In this document: piece by piece, positions 1 through 7,815 of the stretch
How the letters are laid out: each line of letters starts with the position of its first letter
How positions within the stretch are numbered: position 1 is the first letter of the stretch
Assembly: GCA_963701435.1 (NCBI GenBank)
Contig: CAVPAL010000004.1
Location: forward strand, 186,001 to 250,000
From: JAACFF01 sp963701435
GTDB taxonomy: Bacteria > Chloroflexota > Anaerolineae > Promineifilales > Promineifilaceae
Direction: 5' to 3'
Length of the DNA stretch: 64,000 nucleotides
The notes under the pieces: model-generated
Told to the model about the DNA's origin: nothing
The model's input: only the letters and a program-made list of their open reading frames with translations
Databases searched by the model: none
Made by a program: the position numbers and the translations under genes

Positions 1-2
1 AC

Positions 3-644
3 CGGTCTTTGCTGGCGTCACTCAGCGTGTTTCCTGAGCTTCTTCAACTGTATTTAGATTCTGAGATTGATAGGTCGGGGAGGGCCAGCATGCCGCCGGC
101 ACAATCCTATCTGGCCATGCGGGTTGTTGGGACGCTGATGGAAGAAAAGTTGAACAGTTTTGTTCTTAAAGATGACCCCAATGCTCTGTCTGAAATTTTA
201 GAAGTACGGCAAAAATATAGTGCAGAACTTCAGGCATTTCGCGCAAAAATGGCTGAGGCGACCAATGAATGGGCTTTGGTTGACACGGATGTGAAAGATG
301 TACCGGCAAAAGTCGAAGGTTATATTCAGAAAGTTTATCCTGAATTTGAATCGACAAGGCGCGTCCTTTATGACAAGTCAGGGAATGGCCAACTGTTGCT
401 CAGAAAGGGGGGCGCCTGGATTCTTATTGGGGCGTGTGCCGGAATTGGGGCCGCGCTGGGGACGGCATTTGGACCAACGGGAACCATTGCCGGTGGCACG
501 CTTGGCTTAGCGGCGCCAGATTTCTTTAAGGCCATTTTCAAAAAATTGGGCGAGGAGGGGGCGAAAAAGTTGGAGCCTGAAAGCGTAACCATTGATAAAT
601 CTCTTGTATATTTGTTTCATGTGGAGACAGCTTTATCAAAGTAA
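3..644 (+). CDS. Hypothetical protein with glycine-zipper membrane segment, 5' end probably cut off
   Basis: The reading frame is open to the left edge of the window, so the true start may lie outside. A TTG at 9 is the first internal candidate and would give 211 residues. The N-terminal two thirds are mixed-charge and helical. Around residues 135-170 lies a Gly/Ala-rich hydrophobic stretch (motifs GACAGIGAALGTAFG and GTIAGGTLG) resembling glycine-zipper segments, which insert in membranes or pack helices. The C-terminus is again charged. I recognise no family. It is followed by two more small unknown genes on the same strand, the next one with a good ribosome binding site, so an operon is possible. 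Function unknown. Confidence 0.6.
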   Translation, partial: RSLLASLSVFPELLQLYLDSEIDRSGRASMPPAQSYLAMRVVGTLMEEKLNSFVLKDDPNALSEILEVRQKYSAELQAFRAKMAEATNEWALVDTDVKDVPAKVEGYIQKVYPEFESTRRVLYDKSGNGQLLLRKGGAWILIGACAGIGAALGTAFGPTGTIAGGTLGLAAPDFFKAIFKKLGEEGAKKLEPESVTIDKSLVYLFHVETALSK

Positions 645-715
645 CTTTACCGCTTTTCCCACTTCAAGCTATCGATAATATCTGAAACATCTATTGTTTC
701 GAGGAGGACATTTTT

Positions 716-1024
716 ATGACAAAAGAACCGTTTGATTTACCTGGTAAACAGAGAGCAATGAGAGGCGGCCGTCTTGAAGAGACGGAGGCGATCCAATTAT
801 CACAACCGCAGGAGCCTCAAGAAATCGATTTTTCCGCTGGGGCAGTCCCAATTCAGTCTGGGCGTTTGCCGGTGCGCATGGGCTCCCTCAAGGAAAAACC
901 AGCGACGGAAAGGCAAGCAATGGAGGCAACTGAAATTGACATGGCGCAATTTGAACCTCGGATTGGATACCCTGGCAAACGGGCTTCCAGCGGTGGCTCC
1001 ATCAGTGAATCAGAAGGAGAATGA
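716..1024 (+). CDS. Small hydrophilic hypothetical protein (102 aa)
   Basis: ATG at 716 is preceded by a strong ribosome binding site, GAGGAGGA, at 701-708. The product has no membrane segment or signal peptide, no cysteine, and many Glu, Gln, Ser, Gly and Pro residues, which suggests an unstructured or adaptor-like protein. Its stop codon lies one base before the next start at 1026, so the two genes are almost certainly translationally coupled. A longer overlapping frame starting at 774 is the upstream extension of the next gene and lacks a ribosome binding site of its own. No family recognised. Confidence 0.65.
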   Translation: MTKEPFDLPGKQRAMRGGRLEETEAIQLSQPQEPQEIDFSAGAVPIQSGRLPVRMGSLKEKPATERQAMEATEIDMAQFEPRIGYPGKRASSGGSISESEGE

Positions 1025-1025
1025 C

Positions 1026-1475
1026 ATGTTGAGTCTTACGATAACAAGGGCTTACACGGCGAGCCAAAACGGGCCAACCACCCTTTTTCATCCATATAAT
1101 GATGCTCTCACGCTTGTGCTTGTCATATCCGCCTCGGCGGATCTGATGGCAGTTCAGAACCCGCGGTGGGAAGCTGCTTTCCAAATTATTGAGCCACGCA
1201 CCAACCAGGTGGCTGTGCACGAGAGCTGGTTTGATGCGTTTCATTGGGGGCCAAACTTCTGGATCAGCAAGGGTAAGAACTGGGGAGGCGGAAACTATGA
1301 TACACCCCATGCTTGGGGTTTGAATTGGACGCCTAATTCTTCTGAGGCGATCTTTGGGTTCAGGGGTTTGATTAAAGCGTACTCCTGGCGGGGAGAGCAC
1401 GGTCTTGAATCATTGGATGCGTTTAGCGTGTCGGAGATTCACTGGTTCCGCGTGAAGGAGGTTTATTCACTCTAA
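1026..1475 (+). CDS. Hypothetical aromatic-rich protein (149 aa)
   Basis: The start is set by AGAAGGAGA just upstream of ATG 1026. The protein is rich in Trp, Phe, Tyr, Asn and Gly (WFDAFHWGPNFWISKGKNWG around residues 68-87), without lysine-rich or long hydrophobic segments. That pattern fits a compact beta-sheet fold. No signal peptide is visible, so it is probably cytoplasmic or exported with a partner. It follows the 102-residue gene with a one-base gap, so the two products may act together. A strong inverted repeat at 1504-1537 closes the unit. No family recognised. Confidence 0.65.
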   Translation: MLSLTITRAYTASQNGPTTLFHPYNDALTLVLVISASADLMAVQNPRWEAAFQIIEPRTNQVAVHESWFDAFHWGPNFWISKGKNWGGGNYDTPHAWGLNWTPNSSEAIFGFRGLIKAYSWRGEHGLESLDAFSVSEIHWFRVKEVYSL

Positions 1476-1503
1476 TCGTTCAATCAAAAAAAGTTTTGAA
1501 GTT

Positions 1504-1537
1504 AGAGTTGCCAACTTTTCGGAAAGTTGGCAACTCT
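1504..1537. repeat. Perfect 15-bp inverted repeat / hairpin
   Basis: Arms 1504-1518 and 1523-1537 are perfectly complementary around a four-base loop (TCGG). The position just after a stop codon suits a terminator or mRNA-stabilising hairpin, but no T-run follows on the + strand, so a REP-like palindrome is equally possible. Confidence 0.6.
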
Positions 1538-1617
1538 TGGCGAGTGGATGAAAACCTGTAGCGCGATTTTCCAAACCGCGTATCGTAATGGAATTTCGAT
1601 TTACAGGAGATAGGTCA

Positions 1618-2411
1618 ATGCTAGAAACAGGAAACAGCGAGCAACCAATTATTTGTGTGCGTGGATTACATAAGTTCTTTGGCCCTGTACACATCATCAA
1701 AGGGGTTGACCTGGATGTGTGGCCCGGGGAGGCAGTGGTTATTATGGGGCCTTCCGGTGGGGCAAGAGTACTTTTTTGCGCTGCCTTAATTTTCTGGAGG
1801 CGCCATCGGCGGGAACTATCGAGATTGACGGTGTGGCAATCAACGCCGAGGACTCAGCAGGGGAGCGGAAGAAGCGGATTCGAGAAATCCGCCGCAAAGC
1901 AGCGATGGTTTTTCAAGAGTTCAACCTTTTCCCTCATCTGACTGTCCTGGGCAATATTATTGAGGGTGCAATCAGGGTCAAAAGGGCGCCTAAAAAGCAA
2001 GCTATCGCCAAAGCAGAGGCGCTATTGGCCGAGATGGGTCTGTTGGCAAAGCGTGATGTGTTTCCATCGCGGTTGGCGGCCGGTGAACAGCAACAGGTGG
2101 CTATTGCCCGCTCGTTGTGTATGGAGCCGAAGATTATGCTGTTCGATGACCCAACCTCGGCTCTTGATCCGACTTTAGTTATTGAATTAGTAGATGTGAT
2201 GGCGCGGCTGGCCAATGAGGGGATCGCCCTGATTGTTGTGAGTAATGAGCCGTATTTAGCCCGTCATGCGGCCAACCGGATTGTTCTTTTGGATGAGGGC
2301 GTGTGGGTAGAAATGGCTGCACCAGAAGAGCTGTTTAACAATCCTAAGAAAGAGCGCACTCGCCGGTTCCTGGAGCATATTTGGCTGAAAGACGTGCGTG
2401 TTGGTGCGTAG
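1618..2411 (+). pseudogene. ABC transporter ATP-binding protein (GlnQ-like), frameshifted and catalytically degenerate
   Basis: ATG 1618 has AGGAGA at 1605-1610. The sequence follows polar amino acid ABC ATPases (GlnQ/HisP type), but the frame breaks inside the Walker A motif near 1755-1760: MGPSGG continues as GKSTFLRCLNFLE one frame over, as if one G were missing from a G run. Independently of the frameshift, three catalytic positions are unusual. The signature reads RLAAGEQQQ instead of LSGGQQQ. The Walker B reads LFDDPTSALDP, with Asp where the catalytic Glu should be. The H-loop reads VVSNEP, with Asn in place of His. No permease or binding protein is adjacent. Either a decaying gene, or a non-hydrolytic paralogue whose frameshift is a sequencing error. 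Confidence 0.75.
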
Positions 2412-2425
2412 ATTTCATGAGCAGG

Positions 2426-2540
2426 TTTAGGTAGACCGCAGAAAGAAACTAGAAGTAAAGCGTGTTGGAAATCTGCGGTTACCTCAAGGAATTGTAGGAT
2501 TATGTCTACTAAGTTTTTGAAAACTATTTGCCAATTACCC
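2426..2540 (+). repeat. Two-hairpin intergenic element, copy 1
   Basis: Member of a three-copy family (others at 18814 and 35186). It begins TTTAGGTAGACCGCAGA and ends TTGCCAATTACC. The first hairpin pairs ACCGCAGA (2435-2442) with TCTGCGGT (2472-2479). The second is weaker here (AATTG / CAATT). It lies directly upstream of the gene at 2587. Confidence 0.65.
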
Positions 2541-2586
2541 AAATATTTGAATGTGGAGCCACGAAAAATTGAAGGAGGTTGAATCG

Positions 2587-3519
2587 ATGGAAGATCCATA
2601 TCTGGCATTAATTGAAAATCTCAAGAAGTCTCCCTTGATTGGAAGTTCTGTCCAAAATGCAGTTCAGGATGCCAGTGGTTCTATTGTGCGAACCAACAGG
2701 GGAACGGCGATGATTATGTTAAGCGATGATGCTCTGGCTACTTTTGAGCATGATTCTGAATATAAGGATTATGAGGTCAGCAATCATATGTTTGCGGATC
2801 TGCTTGTACCCAGTTCATCTAAAGTTAAAAATCCGATTATTTTCTGGTTGGCTGAGCATAATCCAGCGGGATGCAAATATCATTTTGTGACAATACCTAT
2901 TGAGCATCACGTCATTCAACTTGGTAATTCTTATTCGCTTGATGGGGTTGTTGCCTCGTTGGCTGAGGCATTAAGGTTCGAAAAGGTGAAAATTGTTGCT
3001 GCGTGGTTCTTCAGGGAGGTAGAGAATACTGTTAATAAAAGCATTTATGATATTTCTCCTGCCTGTAAGGCGGTTTTCTTTGAAATAGAGCCTGGTATTA
3101 AAGAAACTCTTTCCTCAATCAAACACGACTTACGAGTTGGCAGGATTAATTGGGTTCTTTATGACGGCCGTTTCCCGGATTTAAGGGTGGCGGCTCAAAT
3201 ATTGGGTTTGGAGAAGTTTATTATGGGCCGCACGGATGCAAGAAAAACCGTTTTGTATCGTGGAGCAGATTCCATCGATGCGAAAGAGTTGTCATTTCCA
3301 GAATTTATCGATGAGATGATGTCGCCTCTCGGCCAGTGGATTTTGTTCGATGTTGAAGCTATTTATTGGGGATCAAATTGGATGCCTTTGTTAAATCATA
3401 TGAACAACTCACCCTCAAATGAAGGTGGGATGGTTGTTTTTATTAAAGAGGGCTTGCTCGCTGAAGCTCCATTTGTTGATATGGTTGATCAAGAGCAGCA
3501 ACCAGTTTTTAAGCTTTAA
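2587..3519 (+). CDS. Hypothetical protein (310 aa)
   Basis: The start is ATG 2587, chosen because AAGGAGGT ends seven bases upstream; an earlier in-frame ATG at 2551 has no such site. The product is soluble, acidic to neutral, with alternating strands and helices and no signal peptide or clear membrane segment. No nucleotide-binding loop or metal-binding cluster is evident. Codon use is more A/T-rich than in most of the window. I cannot place it in a family. It sits alone between the intergenic element at 2426 and a terminator at 3562, so it is probably transcribed by itself. It contains the first ACGGCCGT palindrome of the window, at about 3165. Confidence 0.65.
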   Translation: MEDPYLALIENLKKSPLIGSSVQNAVQDASGSIVRTNRGTAMIMLSDDALATFEHDSEYKDYEVSNHMFADLLVPSSSKVKNPIIFWLAEHNPAGCKYHFVTIPIEHHVIQLGNSYSLDGVVASLAEALRFEKVKIVAAWFFREVENTVNKSIYDISPACKAVFFEIEPGIKETLSSIKHDLRVGRINWVLYDGRFPDLRVAAQILGLEKFIMGRTDARKTVLYRGADSIDAKELSFPEFIDEMMSPLGQWILFDVEAIYWGSNWMPLLNHMNNSPSNEGGMVVFIKEGLLAEAPFVDMVDQEQQPVFKL

Positions 3520-3561
3520 TTGGTAAAATTCATGCAGTCCATTCAGGCTCTGAATGTAAAA

Positions 3562-3588
3562 AGCCGCCCGTTAGCAGGTGGCTTTTTT
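3562..3588 (+). terminator. Rho-independent terminator
   Basis: AGCCGCC (3562-3568) pairs with GGTGGCT (3577-3583) with one G-T wobble, followed by six T residues. It closes the gene ending at 3519. Confidence 0.85.
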
Positions 3589-3807
3589 GTTTGGAGAGGG
3601 AATGGAGTTGTGGCGGTTTTGTGGGCTGGGGCGGCACGGTCAGGAGACCGGCCGCAGCAAGGTTGGGCGGTGTTTTTGACAAATTCAAAAGGGATTTTGG
3701 GATGAGATGCTTGAATTTTTCAAATCTTCGATTACATTATAAAGATACCAAAAGTTTTGGAATCTTTGGTAATCTGATCTGTTCCAAGTTTTACCGGGAG
3801 TTTACAC

Positions 3808-4254
3808 ATGAATGATGCCCCAATTTCCACCCGACCTCCTGCAAGCAGCGACAAACTGCTCCGAGAAAAGTTTTACGAGCAAATGGCGGGCCAGAGTGAT
3901 TTGATGGATACGCTGGCACGGCAGTTGATCACGCTGGAGCTGGCGATTCCCGGTTTGTATGCCACAGTTCTAAAGCTGATCCAGGGCCAGGATGCCACGC
4001 TGGAAGCTGGATTCTGGCTGTATTTTGCGTTTGCCTGCTGGTTTTTGGCTTTGCTGCTGACGCTTTTCAGCCTGATTCCGCGTAACTGGAAAGTCGATCC
4101 CACGATTATTAAACAAGACCCTGCCGGCCGGGGTGAAACGCTGGGCCTGGAGGCGTATTTTCATAAAAGCGCCCAATACAAACGCCGCTTGCTGATTCCG
4201 GCCTGTGTTGTCTTTTGGCTGGGGATTTTGGGAGCGGCCGTTGCCATTTTTTAG
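3808..4254 (+). CDS. Small two-TM membrane protein in the CHAT operon
   Basis: ATG 3808 follows GGGAG at about 3797. The 148-residue product has a charged N-terminal half (helical, about residues 1-60) and two hydrophobic helices, near residues 65-88 (WLYFAFACWFLALLLTLF) and at the C-terminus (residues 128-148), separated by a polar loop of about 40 residues. No enzyme motif is present. It is the first of three closely spaced genes (18 bases to the zinc-ribbon gene, then 25 bases to the CHAT protease/NTPase). In CHAT and STAND systems, small neighbours of this sort may be protease substrates or membrane effectors. That role is inference only; the protein matches no family I know and is too short for a gasdermin. 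Confidence 0.75.
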   Translation: MNDAPISTRPPASSDKLLREKFYEQMAGQSDLMDTLARQLITLELAIPGLYATVLKLIQGQDATLEAGFWLYFAFACWFLALLLTLFSLIPRNWKVDPTIIKQDPAGRGETLGLEAYFHKSAQYKRRLLIPACVVFWLGILGAAVAIF

Positions 4255-4272
4255 CGCCGGGAGGAAAAACGT

Positions 4273-4527
4273 ATGCAAAAAAGAATCAAGTTCAAATGTT
4301 GGAACTGCGAGCGGGAATACAGCCTGCTGCGCGAATTAGAAGGGCAGCCGAAGCTGTTTGTGGCCTGCCCTTTTTGTGAAGCGGAGGGCGTTGTAGACCT
4401 GGCGCCGTACCGGTCGGAGGTGGTGGAGATTTATAAGTCGGCAGCCAACGACGCCCAGTTTGTGGGCGCAGGGCTGATTTTGCCGGCCGTTTTGCCGACC
4501 GTGAACAAAGAAGAAGCGGCGGATTAA
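4273..4527 (+). CDS. Zinc-ribbon protein (84 aa) in the CHAT operon
   Basis: ATG 4273 is preceded by GGGAGGAA. The N-terminal half holds two CxxC knuckles, CWNC (residues 9-12) and CPFC (residues 32-35), spaced as in a zinc ribbon or rubredoxin-like fold. The C-terminal third is partly hydrophobic (AGLILPAVLPTV) and may contact a membrane or another protein. Its position between the two-TM gene and the CHAT/NTPase gene suggests an adaptor or sensor part of the same system. Binding of zinc and the partner are inferred, not shown. Confidence 0.75.
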   Translation: MQKRIKFKCWNCEREYSLLRELEGQPKLFVACPFCEAEGVVDLAPYRSEVVEIYKSAANDAQFVGAGLILPAVLPTVNKEEAAD

Positions 4528-4552
4528 GTCTAACGCACTTGAGGGAAAACCA

Positions 4553-7500
4553 ATGCCAAGCAACGTCAGTAAAAACCCGTTTATCATTCGTCCCGGGGCC
4601 GATTTTTTAGAGAAAAACGCGGCGCTAAAACATGCCGGCGGCGCCCTGGCGCACAAGTATGCGCGCAGAGAATTGGTTACGGAAGCGGAATTGCAAGCCG
4701 TCGGCCACAGCCTGTGGCGGGCGCTGGACGCGGCCGATGAATTTGCGCAGGCGCGCGCGGCGGCGGGCGTCAATATTTTGCCGATCATTGTGGAAAGCGC
4801 GCAGGCGGCGGTGCAGCAGCTTCCGTGGGAAACGCTTTACCATCCTGAGCATGGGTTTTTGGCCAGGTCCATGGCGTTTACGCTGTCGCGCCGCAGCGGC
4901 GGGGTCCAGGCTGAACCGCCGGCTTTAGAAACGGGGCCGCTGCGCGTGCTTTTGTTTACTTCCCTGCCGGATGACGTGAAGGCGGAAACGGGGCGTCTGG
5001 ATGTGGAAGATCAGCAGGCGCAGGTGTTGGAGGCGCTGTCTGAGTTTGTTGCGGAAGGATTGGTTGATCTGGAGATGCCGGACGACGGCCGTTTCACAAC
5101 CCTGCAAGATCTGCTGCAAAACTTCCGCCCTCATTTGCTCTACCTCTTTGGCCACGGCAAATTTTATTACCAGCCGCACGACAAACAGGCGCCTTTTGCT
5201 GTTTTCCAGTTTGAAGATGATACCGGGCAAAGCGACTTTGTGGATGAAAAGCGGCTGGCGCAGGCCTTTGTGGGCAACAGCGTGGCCTGCGTGGCGCTTG
5301 CGGCGTGTGAATCGGGCAAAACCGCCTCGGACGCGCTCAACAACGGGCTGGCGTGGCGGCTGAGCCAGGCGGGCGTTCCGCACGTGATTGGGATGCGCGA
5401 GGCGGTGTTGGAGCGCGCCGGCATTTTGTTTAACGCCGCGCTGGCGCGCGCCGTGGCGGCCCAGGAGCGCATTGACGTGGCGCTGCAGCGCGCGCGCCGC
5501 GCCATCACCACGCCGCTGAAAGACAGCCCGCGCCTGGCGGCGGCAGAAGCGAGCGGCCTGGCGGAATTGAGCCTGGGACAGTGGTGTTTGCCGTTGCTGC
5601 TTTCGCCTGTGGCAGAACGGCCGTTAATCAACTGGCAGTTTGCGCCGCGACCGCCGGCGTTGCGCCTGACCAGCGCCACGCTGCAAACCATCACGCTGCC
5701 GCCGCGCTTTTTGGGGCGGCGTTCCGAGCTGCGCGACCTCAAGAGCCGCCTGCGCAGCGGGGAGTTGACGCAGTTATTGATAACCGGACCGGGCGGGCAG
5801 GGCAAAACGGCGCTGGCGGGCAAGCTGGCGCTGGATTTGCAGGGGCGCGGCTACCAGGCGCTGGCGTGGTCGGCGCGGCTAGAGCAAACGTGGGACACCT
5901 TTATGTTTGAACTGGAGCTGCTGCTCAGTGCGGAAAATGCGGAGCGGTATACGCGCTTGCTGGGGCGCTGCGAAACTGAGGAGGAAAAAGCGCGCCTCAT
6001 GCTGCGCCTGCTCTTGGGGCAGAGCGGCGGCAGGCTGCTCTTGTTTTTTGATAACCTGGAATCCTTGCAGGATGAGCAAACGCTGGCGCTGCGCGATGCA
6101 ACCGTGGCGGCCTGGATAACTGCGGCGCAGTCGCTGGCGGGGCAGGGTTTGATTTTCTTGCTGACCTCACGCTGGAAGCTGCCGGATTGGCCCGAGGATG
6201 AGCGCCATTGGCCTTTAACCCACGCCAACTACGGCGATTTTTTGCAGATGGCGCTGGCCGAAAAATTGGCGCCCGCTTTTTACCGTGACAAGCGCCGCCT
6301 GCGGCGCATCTACACGACGCTGCACGGCAACGGCCGTGGCCTGACCCTTTTTGCGGCGGCGGTGCAGAGCCTGGGAGCGGTGCAAGAAGAGCTGTTTTTG
6401 CAAAAGCTGGCGCAGGCGGAGGCGGATATGCAAACCGATATGGCGCTGGACGTGATTGTGGCCCATTTGAGCAGCGCTGAAAAAACGCTGCTGGCGCGGC
6501 TGCCCGTTTACCCCACGCCGGTTCCGCCGGAGGGCATTCAAAAGCTGGGTCTGGATTTGAGCGCAGCGCCGCAAACAATTTTGCAGCGGCTGCTGGCGGT
6601 TTCGCTGGTGGAGCGCACCTACGCGCACAGGTGGCAGGCGTATGAGTACCTGCTTTCGCCGCTGGTAGGGGCGTGGCTGGCGGCGCAAGATTGGCCGCGG
6701 CCGTCACAAGAACTTTTTCAACAGGCGGCGGTCTACCAACTTTACCTGTTCCGGCAGGAGCGGAAAACGCTGCCGCAGGCGCTGGCGGTTTACCAGGCGC
6801 AGCGCGCGGCGGGTGCAGATGAAGCGGCGTACCGTTTTGCGCTGGATGTGATTGTGGGGCCGCTTAACCGGCAGGGGCTGTACCAGACGCTGCTGGATGA
6901 ATGGCTGCCGGACCTGCGCCGGGCGCAGAACCCATACACCCTGGCAGAGGCAATAGGCCAAACCGGCAAACAACACCACCATTTGGGAAACTACGAGACG
7001 GCGCTGGGCTACCTGGAGCGGTCGCTGCAAATCAGGCAGGAAATCGGGGACAAAGCGGGGGAAGGGACGACGCTCAATAACATTTCTCAGATCTATGATG
7101 CCCGCGGCGACTACGAGACGGCGCTGGGCTACCTGGAGCGGTCGCTGCAAATCAGGCAGGAAATCGGGGACAAAGCGGGGGAAGGGACGACGCTCAATAA
7201 CATTTCTCAGATCTATGATGCCCGCGGCGACTACGAGACGGCGCTGGGCTACCTGGAGCGGTCGCTGCAAATCAGGCAGGAAATCGGGGACAAAGCGGGG
7301 GAAGGGACGACGCTCAATAACATGGCCACGACTGCTTATGCCCGCGGCGACTACGAGACGGCGCTGGGCTACCTGGAGCGGTCGCTGCAAATCAGGCAGG
7401 AAATCGGGGACAAAGCGGGGGAAGGGACGACGCTCAATAACATTTCTCAGATTTACGATGCCCGCGGCGACTACGAGACGGCGCTGGGCTACCTGGAGCG

Positions 7501-7753
7501 GTCGCTGCAAATCAGTCAGGAAATCGGGGATGCGGCCGGTTTGTGCGCCACGTTGTTTAATATGGGGTTTATTTATTGGCAGAACGGGGAACAGCAGCAG
7601 GCTTGGGAGGCCTGGGTCACGGTGTACCGGCTGGCCGCAAAAATCGGCCTGGCGCAGGCGCTGCAGGCGCTGGAAAACCTGGCGGGGCAGTTGGGGCTGG
7701 ATGGCGGCCTGGCGGGTTGGGAGGCGCTGGCGAAGCGCATGGAGCAGCGCTAA
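4553..7753 (+). CDS. CHAT protease - STAND-type NTPase - TPR protein
   Basis: A 1066-residue protein with three parts. Residues about 60-355 form a caspase-like CHAT peptidase with the expected His (LFGHGKF, His201) and Cys (LAACESG, Cys252). Residues about 385-700 form a P-loop NTPase of NACHT/NB-ARC style, with Walker A TGPGGQGKT (411-419) and Walker B LLLFFDN (about 495-501). Residues about 805-990 are TPR units, several identical or nearly so. The C-terminus is a short helical tail. Proteins of this build are STAND switches in which the repeats sense a ligand and release an effector, here a protease. It ends an operon with a two-TM and a zinc-ribbon gene. Signal, substrate and biological role are unknown; defence or programmed death is inferred from the family. 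Confidence 0.9.
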   Translation: MPSNVSKNPFIIRPGADFLEKNAALKHAGGALAHKYARRELVTEAELQAVGHSLWRALDAADEFAQARAAAGVNILPIIVESAQAAVQQLPWETLYHPEHGFLARSMAFTLSRRSGGVQAEPPALETGPLRVLLFTSLPDDVKAETGRLDVEDQQAQVLEALSEFVAEGLVDLEMPDDGRFTTLQDLLQNFRPHLLYLFGHGKFYYQPHDKQAPFAVFQFEDDTGQSDFVDEKRLAQAFVGNSVACVALAACESGKTASDALNNGLAWRLSQAGVPHVIGMREAVLERAGILFNAALARAVAAQERIDVALQRARRAITTPLKDSPRLAAAEASGLAELSLGQWCLPLLLSPVAERPLINWQFAPRPPALRLTSATLQTITLPPRFLGRRSELRDLKSRLRSGELTQLLITGPGGQGKTALAGKLALDLQGRGYQALAWSARLEQTWDTFMFELELLLSAENAERYTRLLGRCETEEEKARLMLRLLLGQSGGRLLLFFDNLESLQDEQTLALRDATVAAWITAAQSLAGQGLIFLLTSRWKLPDWPEDERHWPLTHANYGDFLQMALAEKLAPAFYRDKRRLRRIYTTLHGNGRGLTLFAAAVQSLGAVQEELFLQKLAQAEADMQTDMALDVIVAHLSSAEKTLLARLPVYPTPVPPEGIQKLGLDLSAAPQTILQRLLAVSLVERTYAHRWQAYEYLLSPLVGAWLAAQDWPRPSQELFQQAAVYQLYLFRQERKTLPQALAVYQAQRAAGADEAAYRFALDVIVGPLNRQGLYQTLLDEWLPDLRRAQNPYTLAEAIGQTGKQHHHLGNYETALGYLERSLQIRQEIGDKAGEGTTLNNISQIYDARGDYETALGYLERSLQIRQEIGDKAGEGTTLNNISQIYDARGDYETALGYLERSLQIRQEIGDKAGEGTTLNNMATTAYARGDYETALGYLERSLQIRQEIGDKAGEGTTLNNISQIYDARGDYETALGYLERSLQISQEIGDAAGLCATLFNMGFIYWQNGEQQQAWEAWVTVYRLAAKIGLAQALQALENLAGQLGLDGGLAGWEALAKRMEQR
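6985..7530 (+). repeat. 120-bp in-frame tandem repeat encoding TPR units
   Basis: A unit of exactly 120 bases (40 residues; core YETALGYLERSLQIRQEIGD) begins at 6985, 7105, 7225, 7345 and 7465. The first three are almost identical at the DNA level. The fourth differs mainly in its last residues, and the fifth diverges after about 7530. Period and identity point to recent duplication or homogenisation. Confidence 0.95.
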
Positions 7754-7815
7754 CAAAACGGCCGAAGCGGCAGCCGCCGGCAATCTAACCGGACAAGGGC
7801 GTTTTTGATTTTGCC

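Noticed and set aside
774..1024. N-terminal extension of the 1026-1475 gene
   Set aside because: It overlaps the 102-residue gene completely in another frame and lacks a ribosome binding site, while ATG 1026 has a good one.
1740..1780. Programmed frameshift in the ABC ATPase
   Set aside because: There is only a G run, no slippery A- or U-rich heptamer, and no other reason for two products.
4908..5383. Antisense frames inside the CHAT domain
   Set aside because: High GC in the third position of the real gene leaves the opposite strand open by chance.
6985..7530. CRISPR-like regular repeat
   Set aside because: Period is 120 bases, in-frame, and encodes TPR residues; there are no unique spacers.
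6704..7783. 359-codon open frame on the minus strand within the CHAT gene
   Set aside because: It is the antisense of the TPR repeat and NTPase region, kept open only by the repeated 120-bp unit and high GC. No ribosome binding site or protein-like composition.
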